Part shown: positions 10,812-21,556 of the stretch, piece after piece
How the letters are laid out: every line of letters begins with the position of its first letter
How positions within the stretch are numbered: position 1 is the stretch's first letter
From: Plasmodiophora brassicae
Lineage: Eukaryota; Endomyxa: Phytomyxea; Phytomyxea; Plasmodiophorida
DNA length: 64,000 bases
Direction of reading: 5' to 3'
Assembly (NCBI GenBank): GCA_036867785.1
Contig: CP145409.1
Span: 186,001-250,000 of the forward strand
Program-made: the position numbers and the translations under genes
The notes under the pieces: generated by a model
What the model was told of the DNA's origin: nothing
Seen by the model: only the letters and a program-made list of their open reading frames with translations
Database searches by the model: none

Positions 10812-12220
10812 ATGCGATGGGTCGGCGGCCCTGGATCGCGGCGATGGCTGGCGTCCTCGGTGGCCAGGGCGCAGGTGTTTGCCGGGCCAGGCACGCCGTT
10901 CGATTACAGACGCGTGCGATTGCCCGACCTGGGCGCCGGCGAGTGTCTCGTCCAGGTCACGATGGCGACGATTTGCGGATCGGACCTGCATACGATCACG
11001 GGCAGGAGCAACGACGCCCTGCAACGGTCGGCACCTGTTCGATAACGGGAAAGTTGTCTACTGTGTAGGTGCCCGGAAGGAGCCGTTTCCGCTGATCCTG
11101 GGGCACGAAGGCGTCGGCGTCGTCGTTGAATCGCGACGCGACGACTGTGCCGTTGGACAGCGCGTGACCTGGTCTGTCGCCGATTCGTGCGGCCACTGCC
11201 AGCCCTGCACCGACTACGATCTTCCACAGAAATGCGAGTCGCTGTTCAAGTCGGCCAATTATGCCATGTCAGTGGTGGCCATCCCGATTCGACTGACTGT
11301 GCCACCAGGTATGGCCACACGACGTTCGCGCAAGGCCATGGCCTGCACGGGACGTATTCCTCCCACGTCGTCATCAGACGTGGGACCCACATTGTTCCTG
11401 TCCCCAGCAGGATCAGCGATGCGGTCACAAGCCACGCGTGCGATTCGTCGTCGTCGTCGACCTAACCTGGCATTGTCCAGGTCGTGTCGCCTGCGAACTG
11501 TGCCCTGGCGACCGTTGTCAACTGTCTGGAGGAGGGACCGCTACTGCCCAGGCACCGGCACACCGCCATTGTGCAGGGCGCCGGCCTGTTGGGGATATAC
11601 GGTCACAGCGAACGCGCTCGGCCAGCTGCAGGCCCTGTGAATCTGACGTGCCGCGTGCAGCATGTGCTTGGTTACGACACGAGCTGGGCTTCAGCAACGT
11701 GATCTGCGTCGATCGCAACCCGCCAAGGCTTGAACTCGCGTCTGAGTGCGGCGCCATCACCGTTGATGCCTCGGCACACCAGGCCGATTTGATCAGAGAC
11801 CTGGCGCCATCCGGTGCCGATTTAGTCGTCGAGGCATGATGCACGAGTCCCGTGTGCGCTTCATACCTCTTGTTTGTGTGACACCGTTTGCTGCAGCTCA
11901 CTGGCGATTCATCACTGGTTAAGCAAGGGATTTCGCTGCTGAGATACGGGGGCAGCTACGTCTGGTGCGGCATGGTCCACCCGGGCACGCCGCTCACCGG
12001 CGTCACCGGCGACGACGTCGTCCGCAAGTCCATCATCATCCAGGGCAAGCACAACTACGCCCCTCGACATCTGACTCAGGCCGTCCGCTTCCTCGACAGG
12101 CACCTGGACGCGCTCCCGTTTCACAAGCTCGTCTCGCCGGCGCTCCCACTCGACGACCTCCAGTCCGCTATAGACCTGGCCATGGTGTCCACCTGGCCGA
12201 GGATCGCTCTGCAGCCGTAA
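10812..12220 (+). CDS. Zinc-dependent MDR alcohol dehydrogenase
   Basis: Medium-chain dehydrogenase/reductase of the sorbitol/threonine dehydrogenase-like class. Exon 1 carries the catalytic zinc ligand Cys in TICGSDLHT. After an intron near 11030-11070 comes LILGHEGVGVVVES with the GHE motif, then the structural zinc lobe with four Cys (SCGHCQPCTDYDLPQKC). Later exons give HGTYSSHVVIR, PANCALATVVNCLEE, the Rossmann glycines in VQGAGLLGIYG, NVICVDRNPPRLELA with the acidic residue that selects NAD, and ADLVVEA. The final exon, about 11895-12220, reads TGDSSLVKQGISLLRYGG to PRIALQP. The SDLHT motif and the overall order resemble the putative phosphonate-associated dehydrogenase group, but no phosphonate gene lies nearby, so substrate is unknown. 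At least five introns interrupt the gene; the first donor is unusual. Confidence 0.85.
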
Positions 12221-12518
12221 GATAGGAATAAAACGAAACAGCGGGTCGATTTAATCGCTAAATTAAAACATCCAACGCGGGGAACGGGAAATGGTCAACA
12301 CGCACCGATGGGCGACAAGGGCGATCCAAATCGGGCGCTGCCACTGACTGGGTCGCTGTGCCGTGAGGCCGGCGCGCCGCCCCCGACTAGGGCCCCTAAA
12401 AAATGCCGATGGCTGGCACGGAGTTGCAGGTGGTGACTCGGTCCACCGCTCCACACAGGGGACTGAGTCGCACTTCTGTCTGACAATCATCAGCGTCCGT
12501 TTCGGGTGTGTTCACTGC

Positions 12519-13007
12519 ATGGCGTCCGTTCAGGTCTGCGTCAACGACCACATCGTCCGGTCGGCCAGCGATGGCAACATCCAGGCGCTGGCCTACAGGA
12601 GGGCAACAACGGTGAGCAACCAGCCGCCACCGCCGAATTGGGCGCGAGAAAAGGCGACGTCAGCGCCCGCAGTGGTCGAACCGGTCCGGCATCGACGCGT
12701 CCAGGAGTTACGGGTGGAGATCCCGGCGTACGGTCCACCGTCGATCCTGAAGCCTCAGTCGCCGTCGCGAAGCCGAGCTGGATCCCCGTCGTCGAGGCGT
12801 GTATCATTCAGCGACGAACGTGGATTCAGTCTGACGTCGTACTCTCCGGGACCCGGTAGGCAGCCGTCTCCAGAGCAAAGGCCACCAGTAACGTCTCCCG
12901 GCGGCGGTCGACAAGACACGTGGAAGCGATCCCATCGGCCATCAACGCCCAGGTATGTGCCGATAACGCCACCGCGCGACGTCAACCTCTGCTGCACGAT
13001 CCTGTGA
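12519..13007 (+). CDS. Prenylated small protein with PP1-docking motifs
   Basis: Intronless, 162 residues, not a recognised family. Residues 75-78 are SILK and residues 94-97 are RVSF inside SSRRVSFSDE. SILK followed by RVxF is the tandem docking code for protein phosphatase 1, as in inhibitor-2 (known from PP1 regulators). The region between is rich in SP/SR pairs and looks disordered. The C terminus is CCTIL: a CaaX box with final Leu, typical of geranylgeranylation, preceded by another Cys that could be palmitoylated. The protein would therefore be a membrane-tethered PP1 adaptor. Start is the Met at 12519; the upstream open frame is mostly Trp/His-rich leader without coding character. Function is inference from motifs only. 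Confidence 0.6.
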   Translation: MASVQVCVNDHIVRSASDGNIQALAYRRATTVSNQPPPPNWAREKATSAPAVVEPVRHRRVQELRVEIPAYGPPSILKPQSPSRSRAGSPSSRRVSFSDERGFSLTSYSPGPGRQPSPEQRPPVTSPGGGRQDTWKRSHRPSTPRYVPITPPRDVNLCCTIL

Positions 13008-13504
13008 GCAATTATAATTAGCAACGCGGCCGTTTCATTGTATCACTACAGTAATATATGGTGTATTGATGGAAATCTGCCCGGTGCACAACGCGGCGCG
13101 TCCGCACTGTCAATTGACCACTCACGACGTGGAGGTTTCCAACCAGTCGGCGAAGCGGACCTCGACAACACCTTTACCGAGCCGAGCGGAAGCCCTCCCG
13201 GGGGCAAAATGAGGGACAGGCTTGGGGGGACCATTGCTGTTTTTGCAGGTTTCACTGCTCCGAGCGAAAACGCGGCAGCAGTGCGGCAGCCCCCTCCTCC
13301 CGAACCTGCGGCTGTCTTAGCTGCTCCATGCTGATAACAACGAATACGAAGGTGCAATCGTTGCCTACTGGGTCCTGTATTGGACATCTTCCGGGAGGTA
13401 GTGTTCCTAGGAAGGCAATGTACGATGGCCGGACGCCTTGACCTGAGGAGGGGCTCCACAACAGTACGGGGGAAATACGATCACCTCTATTTGACAAGGT
13501 TGTT
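13008..13504. other. Spacer between convergent genes
   Basis: About 500 bp between the prenylated protein and the 3' end of the HIR3/CABIN1-like gene. Open frames here lack motifs. It presumably contains both 3' UTRs. No repeat or RNA gene is seen. Confidence 0.4.
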
Positions 13505-16500
13505 TTATAGATACCAGTTAAATGAGGCGAACGCGGTGCCGAGCGGGACGAGGTGTTCGTTGAGATCGTACGACTTTGATGGCACAGGCAGGCGCTGCAG
13601 AGCGCTGCGTATCGATCGTGCCGATTGCTGGTCGACGCACCAGTCCCGCGCCCGGCGCACCTCGTCGGCATCGACGGTGGATGCCCTACTGGCAGCGGGC
13701 ACACCGTCCTTGATAGCGTTCGAGATCCGGAGCGGCAGCACTAGCAGCGCTGGCAGGAAGAACGTCGTCCCTCGCTTCCCGCGCGTCAGGTCCAGACAGC
13801 ATTCGAACGCGCGCTTGAACAGGTTGTCCCGGTGCTCAGCGTCGGCGGCGACATGCCCGACGTCGTCGACAAAGTCGTTGAACGTGTCGATCAGGGCGGA
13901 CGCGTAGATCAGCGCGGCGTGCTTGTCCCGGCGGCTCTTGACACAGTTGTAGTAGGCGGCGTCGAGCTCGTCCCAGTTGTGCAGCGACTTGGCCAGCAGG
14001 ACGAACGCCATCAGGCAATCGTCATCGGCCGTGTCCAGCGCCGCGTCGTAGCACAGCGCCCGAACGAATTCGCCGTCGGTGGCGTCCGGTGCCAGCGACC
14101 CGCGCCGCGCCCGTGCCTTACGTTGCCGCGTCTTGTCTGACGCGAACCGCCCGACCTCGTTCAACGCATCCTGCCTATCGACGACGTCGTACTCCAGGGC
14201 CAGCTGCGCCAGACGCAACGCTGGGCGGAACGCGTCGCTGTCGACCTGGCAGCAGTGCAGGAACGATTTCGCCACATCCTGCACCAGCGATCGCAGGTCG
14301 GACACGGCCGTGCGCTCGAACGGGAACCGGTTCAGCAGGTCCCAGTCGGGGTCCTCGCTCTGCCCGATTCGCAGACGTGTTGCATGCAGAGCGTACAGGG
14401 CATCGGGGATCGTCGTGGAGGCACGGGCGTAGTGCTCCAGCAGGTGGGCATTGTGCACGCCGCCTACGCCAGACTCGTACTCGATGGTGAGGGCGCGCAG
14501 GAAGGCCACTCGCGGCGACTCTGCACCAATACGATCAAGGGCTCGGGACAAACGACGCCCTTGATCGTTGAGCGCGTCGTACGGTTTGCCCGATCGGCGA
14601 AGAGCACTGGCGAATTCCAGCAGGCGAAGGTCGATGACGGCAACGTTCATCAGCGTAGCAGGCCGCGTGATGCAGAGCGTCGACGGGTCGTGCAGAACGT
14701 TGAACTCGGGGATCGAATCGCATTGCGACTCGATGAGGCGCAGCGTACGATGCAGGCACCGCCGGGCGTGAAACAATGGCGCCAACTGATGCTGCAGATC
14801 GTCACCAGCGTCGGCGACGCTGGCATGGACGCCGCTGAGGAACGAGTTGCACTGGGCGATGAACGTCCACGCCAACCGATGCCAGGAGCGTATCCTGAGC
14901 GGGTGAAGGCGAACATCAGCCTGCAGGAGCTCGCACGACAGTTTGACATCGTCAAGAGACGCGGCGGGCACGCGAGTGGCGAACGAGCACAAGGACAGGT
15001 CGTCAACGAGACGCCCGCCGAACACATCGTAGAACCGATCGTACAGCGCGTCGTTGCCGTTGTGCATAACCAGCGGCGGCGGTTCGGCGCCTGACTCCAG
15101 AAACGCCTTGACAAAGTCGTCAGGCGGGTGCAGGCCGGGTGGCAGGCCGACCGGCTTCCTCAGCGCTTGCAGCAGGTCCAGGACGCGACCGGCGAGCTCG
15201 TCCGCGTCCGCGGCGCGCTTGCTCGCTTTCGGGAAGTACCGTTGGACGTCTTGCGAATACTCGAACAGTCGTGCGGTTACGCTAGGTGACCGGGCGTCTT
15301 CGCCCAAGTCGATGGCGTCATCGGCGTTGCCGTGTCGGGCATGTCGGGGATCCACTCGGCCGTACAGACAGGCGTAACAGGCGCCGACTTGGAATACACG
15401 TCGCGCCTCGACGTACTCCTGGGCGAACCCGTCGCATTCGTCGTCGTCGTGCGGGAGTAGGATGTCGTCCAACCCCCTGTGCAGGTAAAACGCCTGTCGT
15501 GCGCGGCACGCGTCACGATCGGCCAGGCACGCATGCCCAGCGCCGAACAACGCGTACCGGGCGAGCGGGTCGTGCTTCAGGTTGGGGTCCAGTGTCGATG
15601 CGGTGACGACCAGGGCGACGGATGCGATGGCGAGAAAGTCGCCAGGAAGACGCTGTGTCGTTGCAGAAGCAACGCAACGGCACAGCGCATGAATGAGGGG
15701 CCGCCCAAGCCGGTCTGGAACGGTGCAGCTGTCAGCATCGTCAGCCCCGATGCTATCGATTACGGCGATCCATCGGAGAAGATCGCCGGCAAGAGCAGCG
15801 GGACCGGGGACTGGCGCGTGAATGACAGGCGAGACTTCGGCAGCGATAAGACGGGCCAGCGTGTACCGTACGAGCTTGGCATTGGCGGTGGCGCCGAGCA
15901 TGGTACGAAATGCAGAGGTCTGAACGGCTGCCGGAATGCCAGCCCAGTCTGAGGCATCGTCCATGATCGACGCTGACAGCGATTCGACTGCTTCTGGGTC
16001 GGGTTTCGTCACGAATGACTCGCAGAGATCCCACAGGCGAAGCGTCTCTAGTTTAGAGCGAACCGTGTCGGGCGAGATCGTACCGTCATGCCGACAATAT
16101 GGCCGCAGGACGATTGCAGAATGCGACGTCATCGCCCTCATGCACTGGTGGAACTGCTCCCGTGCCACGAGGCGTCTCTGATGGGCCATGGACCATTGGC
16201 CCGAAAGCCAGGCAATTCGAAGCGAAACGTCAGGGGGCACGGCGCCAAGACTGTAAGGTATTAAATGCACGAGATGATCAGCTTCAACCATCGCAGCATC
16301 GCAATTGGCACCGCTATCAGCCAAGCAGCGGTAATGGTCGAACCGGAGTTCAGCGCCAAGAACGAGGTCTCGTGCGTCGCTCAGGGGCACCGAGGAGTGA
16401 CTGTTTGCATCGAACAGGGCCATCAGGCGTTTGCTGGTGATGCCGGCAGGCATTTCTCTTGCAACATGCGACCATAGGCGACGACAGACGTCAGCAATGC

Positions 16501-17905
16501 CGCTGTTGCCAGTGTTGACGCGATTGAGAAACGCTCCAATGCCGTCAACGTGACCGACGTTCTCCTGGCAAGGACTCAAAGCAACGGGAGACGGCGGTGC
16601 TGACGTGTCCTCGCAGAAGTTGAGGACGCCTTCAGCGGAGAGGGAAACCGATTCTCTGGGGGTGGCCCGTTCCAAGAATGCCAGCCAGACAGGTGCCACG
16701 TTTGACGATGCTGATGATGATCCCTCGTCGCTGCTGTCTTCATCGTCGTTGTCATCGGAGGAGCCCGCTTCGCCAGTCGCAGAAGCGTCATCTCGTGACG
16801 ATCGAAGGCTTCGCTTCATATCCCCGTGATCATCGCGATGCCCGACAGTCGACAAATCAGGAGTACCAGGCAATACCAAGTCCATGGGTGGATGCTTGTT
16901 GTAACCGGCCTGTTGGCATGACTCGTCTGCCATGGTAGGGGGTGATGATGGCTGGGCCATCGGAACGGCATCAGTGAACCGCATGGCAATTCGAACAGGA
17001 ATTGCCAACGATTCCTCCTGGGTAGACTCTAACGCGAGACGTCATTGAAGAATGTGTCATAGAGCCAACCGCGAGAAGCATACCTTTGCCAGCCAGCAAC
17101 TCAAGCTGCTCAACCACAAACTCGATGAAGGCATCCCATGTAGCCAGGTCATCGTTGTCAACGTCCCAAACGATGTCCAACGGCGCCAACATCGCCGGCT
17201 CTACTTCTTCCATGTCCACGCGTCGCCGTTTCGAGAAACGGAGGTCGCCTACGTCGATATCGTCCAGACGTGGCACGACTGCCGACAACGAGCCGAAATT
17301 GGTCGGCCTCCACAACCGCTGTTGCAAGGCGCTCGCGTACGTGAACGCTCGACGGTACGCGTACTCGTCTGCACAATCAACCAGAACGTCGAGTAGCGTC
17401 TCCAAAGCCAGAACGTCATCGGGATCCAAAGCCAGACACCGTTCCAGACACTGCCTCGACAGCGCCAGCAGCTCGAGGTCTCGAGCGCATCGGGCGATCT
17501 GCATCAGCAGCCCTGGATCTGCATCGAACCACGTTAGGAAACGTCGGCACGCGAGGCGACCAGTTGAACAGAGTACGAACCTGCCCATCCGCCCATTTCG
17601 GTTTCCGCCGCGCGTATCAGACAGTTGAGGCCCGATGGTAATCGCCCGACCGTTACGCGTAGCGACCCCAGGTTCCTCAGGGTAAGCGCTTTCAGGTGGC
17701 GCACCGACGGTGGGATGTCGGCGGAATCGCTGCCAAGAAGGCCGTGACGAAGGATGGACTCGTAGCGCTGCTCGGCGGCATCCAGGGCCCCGTCGGCGTT
17801 CAGCCGCAGGGCCCGCTCGTACTCGGCCCGCAGGTCGGCCATGGCGTGCTCCAGGCCGCCCTCGCCGGCGGCGACCGGGCGGCCGAACGCAGCGAATTGC
17901 GCCAT
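13505..17905 (-). CDS. HIR-complex subunit HIR3/CABIN1-like TPR protein
   Basis: Large helical-repeat protein of roughly 1,500 residues. The first exon (from 17905) encodes ADLRAEYERALRLNADGALD, AAEQRYESILRHGLL and KALTLRNLGSLRVTVGR, matching the opening TPR of CABIN1 ([21 protein letters not shown]). The second exon, about 17030-17550, continues with ADPGLLMQIARCARDLELLA, LSRQCLERCLALDPDDVLAL and a basic patch KRRRVDMEEVEPAM. The third exon, from about 17000 to 13505, is a single frame of over 1,100 codons with an acidic Ser-rich stretch (SSDDNDDEDSSDEGSSS) and further helical repeats. CABIN1/HIR3 works with HIRA in replication-independent H3.3 deposition. The match is strongest in the N-terminal TPRs; the rest is divergent, so the assignment is probable, not certain. 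Start could also be the inner Met before ADLRAEY. Confidence 0.65.
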
Positions 17906-18562
17906 GGCGACGACCGGGCGACCGGCCGCACGATACGGCGCCGGTTCCGAATAACCCGCACGGCTGCAGAGCGCATGGAGGGCCACCCAGTGTCAATACA
18001 CCGATGCGTTCGCCTGAATCCGACCGTGACGTCTGCACCATGTGGTGGAAATCGGCCACGTATGTCTGCATGTTCGACGCCCTGGAGCGTATGCCTGACA
18101 GGGATTCATTAGTCGGCCCTGGCATTTCACGACGGTGTCGGCAGTGTTTGGGCCTAACGGGAAAGCCGCGTCGACACTTGCGCAGTTCGTTTCGCCGACA
18201 GGTGCGCTTGCCTCTCCTCGCCATGGGCTCGGGGGGAGCAGCACCAAGGTTGCTGACAGCTTCGCAGTCAGTCGGTGTCCTCGACCGCCTATCGGCCCAC
18301 TCCACTGGGGCGGTCAGCGGGCGTGCTTCACGACCAACATAACGATAACGCTGTTGTTCGTACAATACAGGGCACTAGCTTAACACATGACGATAGCACG
18401 ACGATATTTGCAATAGGCAAGCGTGGCTGTCTAGTCATATTCAAAGCTCGGCATCGGCAAGCTTGTTTACAGCAGCTGTTCGGCTGTTCCTCCAAATCCA
18501 GGAACGGCGGTCGCGCGCGTTCTCGGTCCGGGGTCCGGAATCGTGTCGTTGTCTATTCGATC
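17906..18562. other. Spacer between divergent genes
   Basis: About 650 bp between the HIR3-like gene (minus) and the 55-aa protein gene (plus). Short open frames are Arg/Cys-rich and unsupported. It should hold both promoters. Confidence 0.35.
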
Positions 18563-18788
18563 ATGGTCCGTGTGTCGAACAACATGTTTGGACTAGGGCT
18601 TATTGTAGGACGCGATGCCTACGACTGCCAGACTGCGCGTATGCTGACAATGGCAGCCATAGGGACTCGCAGGGTTGGCGTTCGCGTACCCCTACTATTT
18701 CATCAAATCGAAGCTCAGCAACGGTCCTGATCGTCGCCAGTACAGCTCCATCAACTCCCAAAAGAAGGTGGCCCTGCCCGATGAGTAA
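18563..18788 (+). CDS. 55-residue single-membrane-span protein
   Basis: Two exons, 18563-18604 and 18663-18788, flank a 58-nt intron with donor GTAGGA, a CTGAC branch-like site and acceptor ATAG. Joined, they encode 55 residues. The N terminus is MVRVSNNMFGLGLI; the span continues GLAGLAFAYPYYFI and is followed by a charged tail, KSKLSNGPDRRQYSSINSQK, ending VALPDE. One hydrophobic segment of about 20 residues crosses the splice junction, which supports the join. The shape (short lumenal or matrix N terminus, one span, basic tail) is that of small mitochondrial or ER membrane subunits. I do not recognise the family. Confidence 0.6.
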
Positions 18789-19127
18789 CGACCGTACTTT
18801 GTCGCACAGAGCGCCGCAAGCCATGGTGGAAGTCACATCGTTCCATAAATGGGTTGGGATCGGTCGAAACGGGTGGACAGGAGGGGAGGGGGCGCACAGT
18901 GAACGGATTACTTCGGTATGGTAGATTCCAAAGCTGTATGATTGTGGAGGATAGATAAAATAGTACGGATGTGCAACCTCGAAATGCCCAGTGGGCATGC
19001 CATTGAGGGTGGATGTCATCCGCAGTGATCATCGGTACTCAGGCTAGCACGAACAAGAAGGCCACTGCCCATATTGGCAGCTGTGAACGCGCAGCGACGT
19101 ATTCATTGATTAAGACATTGCTCGGGT
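18789..19127. other. Spacer between convergent genes
   Basis: 340 bp between the 55-residue protein and the 3' end of PEX12. No supported open frame, repeat or RNA gene. Confidence 0.4.
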
Positions 19128-20390
19128 CTAGTCTTCGTACAGTTTTCGGATCTGCTGCTCAGTGCATGGCATATTCGAGACAGGGCACGTGCCGTGCTGA
19201 CGAACATGCCGGAAGATGCAGAGCCAGCAGAAGACGAATCCAGACGGCGTGCACGCCGGGTTCGCTCGCGGTTGCCTGCAAATAGGGCACGTTTGTACCA
19301 TTGGTGGGAGTGTATGCAAGGCAGCAGGCGAAGGCTGTGGCACAGGCGGTGGTGGAGGGACAGGAAGCGACTGTGAGACGAATTAGCATTAAGCAGTCGA
19401 GGCATGCATTTCATAACGCGCTTCAGTCCAACCTTGACCGGGTTTAGGGTTGACTCAGAAGCATACCACCACTGCAAGCAATGCGTATCAGCGACACACA
19501 TCAACTTCGATGACAAATGTCGAGATTACTTCGAGGATCTTGAAAACGAAGATGCTACCAAGCAGCATCCACTTGAAGTATTTAGCAAACAGAAGTACGA
19601 CTCGTTGAAACAGGCGAACGGGAAGCCATTGCGAATCACTCTAAGAAATCGGCACAGTCAGACGACCTTCTTAGACAACTGCCATGCAACACCAAACAGA
19701 TGATAGACTCTCAGGCTTCATCTGCACATAGTCTTGCATTGACATTCGTACGATCTTGACACGAATCAGGTGCAGCAAGGGCGAGTAAAACTGAGTCTTG
19801 CCGAACATAAACAGTATATGGTACATCAGGACCGTCCCCTCATATACGGATTTGATATAAGGATAAAATTTCAGGAAAAGTGGCAAAAGGCGACGTATTG
19901 TGGGAGGCTAAACAACGTTATAGCATTCAGACCCTTTAGGTGATTAACCGTTCGTCACGCGCGTACTTACCAGGCGAGATGCAAAGTCGATATCTTCTGG
20001 CATTGGGTCAGCCTGCCTTTCGTAGAATTCGTCAATCTTCGCCTTCAGATAGGGAAATCCAACCAGCATAGCAAGCGATCGGTATCGATACGATGTACGC
20101 AACGGGGATCCATCGGCAGCAACCCGTTTGAGGCCGTAGAAATTCTCTGAGAACGATCCGTCGTGCTCCGAGAGATAATGGTTTTCGAGGAAAAAGTGCA
20201 ATGCAGTGAAGGCTTCATCGTCGAACCGCCCCAGTGTCGACAGCCGATGATTTCGCAGCACCATCGCCTGCAGCAGCGATTTGAACGCGGGCCGTAGGCC
20301 GCCAATGAGGTGCGACTGCGCCATCATCTCGAAGAACGATGGGCGCGCATCGTCGCTGCCCAACACCAAATTTGTCAGGAACATGCTCAT
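19128..20390 (-). CDS. PEX12: Peroxin-12, RING-type peroxisomal membrane E3
   Basis: Subunit of the PEX2-PEX10-PEX12 ubiquitin ligase that recycles the PEX5 receptor. The first exon (20390 to about 19965) contains ARPSFFEMMAQSHLIGGLRP, FDDEAFTALHFFLENHYLSE and HDGSFSENFYGLKRV, the diagnostic PEX12 N-terminal signature. The middle exon, about 19680-19890, has LKFYPYIKSVYEGTVLMYHI and GKTQFYSPLLHLIRVKIVRM. The last exon, 19128 to about 19310, carries the C-terminal RING: CPICRQPRANPA, SGFVFCWLCIFRHV and CPVSNMPCTEQQIRKLYED. Only some zinc ligands of a full RING are present (two CxxC-like pairs plus H), as in other PEX12 proteins. A linking exon around 19400-19640 is probable but I did not place it. 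Peroxisomes are therefore expected in this organism. Confidence 0.9.
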
Positions 20391-20469
20391 ACAGCTGTCG
20401 TCCGATCTCGCGTCGCGCCCTCAACCAGTCAACCGTCGCCAACGCAGTCGCGTGTGGATCGAAACTGCG

Positions 20470-21311
20470 CATCGTGCTCCGGGAAGCCGTCCTTCGCGCG
20501 CAACCGCCCAACCAGGATATGTTAGTCAGATGCGTGTCTTATGGTGAGGATACGAATCCCGGGGCATGCTCCATCGCAAGATGGCCAGGATGGTTCCTCA
20601 GCGCGTGACTCCACATGGCCGTCTCTGCCTCCATCGGTTCATTACCAAGCGCCAACACCGCCGGGACAGTGCTGACAGCTGGGGCCGATGTCATGGGCAA
20701 TCGATCGACCAGCGTCATCAACAGCAAAGAGTATATCGGGACGTGCAGCAAGTTGCCACTGGCCAGTGCAGCCAGGCAACAAGAGCGGGAGACCGTAACG
20801 TGAAGATCGACAGTTAGGGAAAGGCTGGAATACAAGACGTCGGGCTAACGAAGAAGATCAGTTTGCCCATAATCGTACGTTGCTCTTGGAAGCTTTCTTT
20901 GAACAACTCATCCAGAGGAGGCAAACTATCAGAAGCCGCAAGGGTGTAGAACAATTTGATCGTCGCAATGTTTCGCGAATCGGGTCGTCCTTTGGAGAAC
21001 GTAAATGACAGGTTCCAGGAGCGTCTGACACGCCTTGTTGTGGTAGTAGAAAAGGACCCATTCCGCAGACTGGTGCCGACAAGAATACGGTGCCGGATAC
21101 CAATATGTCGTAGGAGACGAAGTTTGAAAGGCCTTTGGCAGCGGATACGAAAGGAATTGCCAATGCTCTCATGATTGTTTTCAGCAGACTCACCTTCGTG
21201 AACCGTTTGAGCGAGGCGAACGCGATGCCAGCGCGTGTCAGCTTTTCGATACGGACGTCGATCGGCACCCGGGTCAATGCTGTATTCGGGCAATGACTCG
21301 GTTGTAACCAT
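20470..21311 (-). CDS. Possible multi-exon gene, unknown
   Basis: Three segments on this strand look coding. The first, near 21277-21195, reads VRIEKLTRAGIAFASLKRFTK and ends at a good donor, GTGAGT. A second, near 21050-20850, reads RRSWNLSFTFSKGRPDSRNI, then LFYTLAASDSLPPLDELFKE and SFQEQRTIMGKLIFF. A third, near 20790-20540, reads LASGNLLHVPIYSLLLMTLV, then LALGNEPMEAETAMWSHALR and NHPGHLAMEHAPGFVSSP before a stop. They are in different frames. No family is recognised and the exon joins are not resolved; it may be one gene or two. Confidence 0.35.
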
Positions 21312-21556
21312 TGGTCGTTATCTCAGAAGACAGGTCTGGCAGAGACTGCGACCATGGCGTTGCAGCAGATGCAAATACGACGATGCCAAATACCTGCAGG
21401 AAACAACGACCACAGCGATGCGTCATCGCACTGACAGACAGTAGGTACTGCGCCTGTCGAGGGTGGCTTCGCGCAGAACTACTCTACAGTACAAGTAGCC
21501 TAGAATAGCACATTCGTTGGGCATCGCATCTCCGCGAAAGGTCGTTGCTGCCTGCG

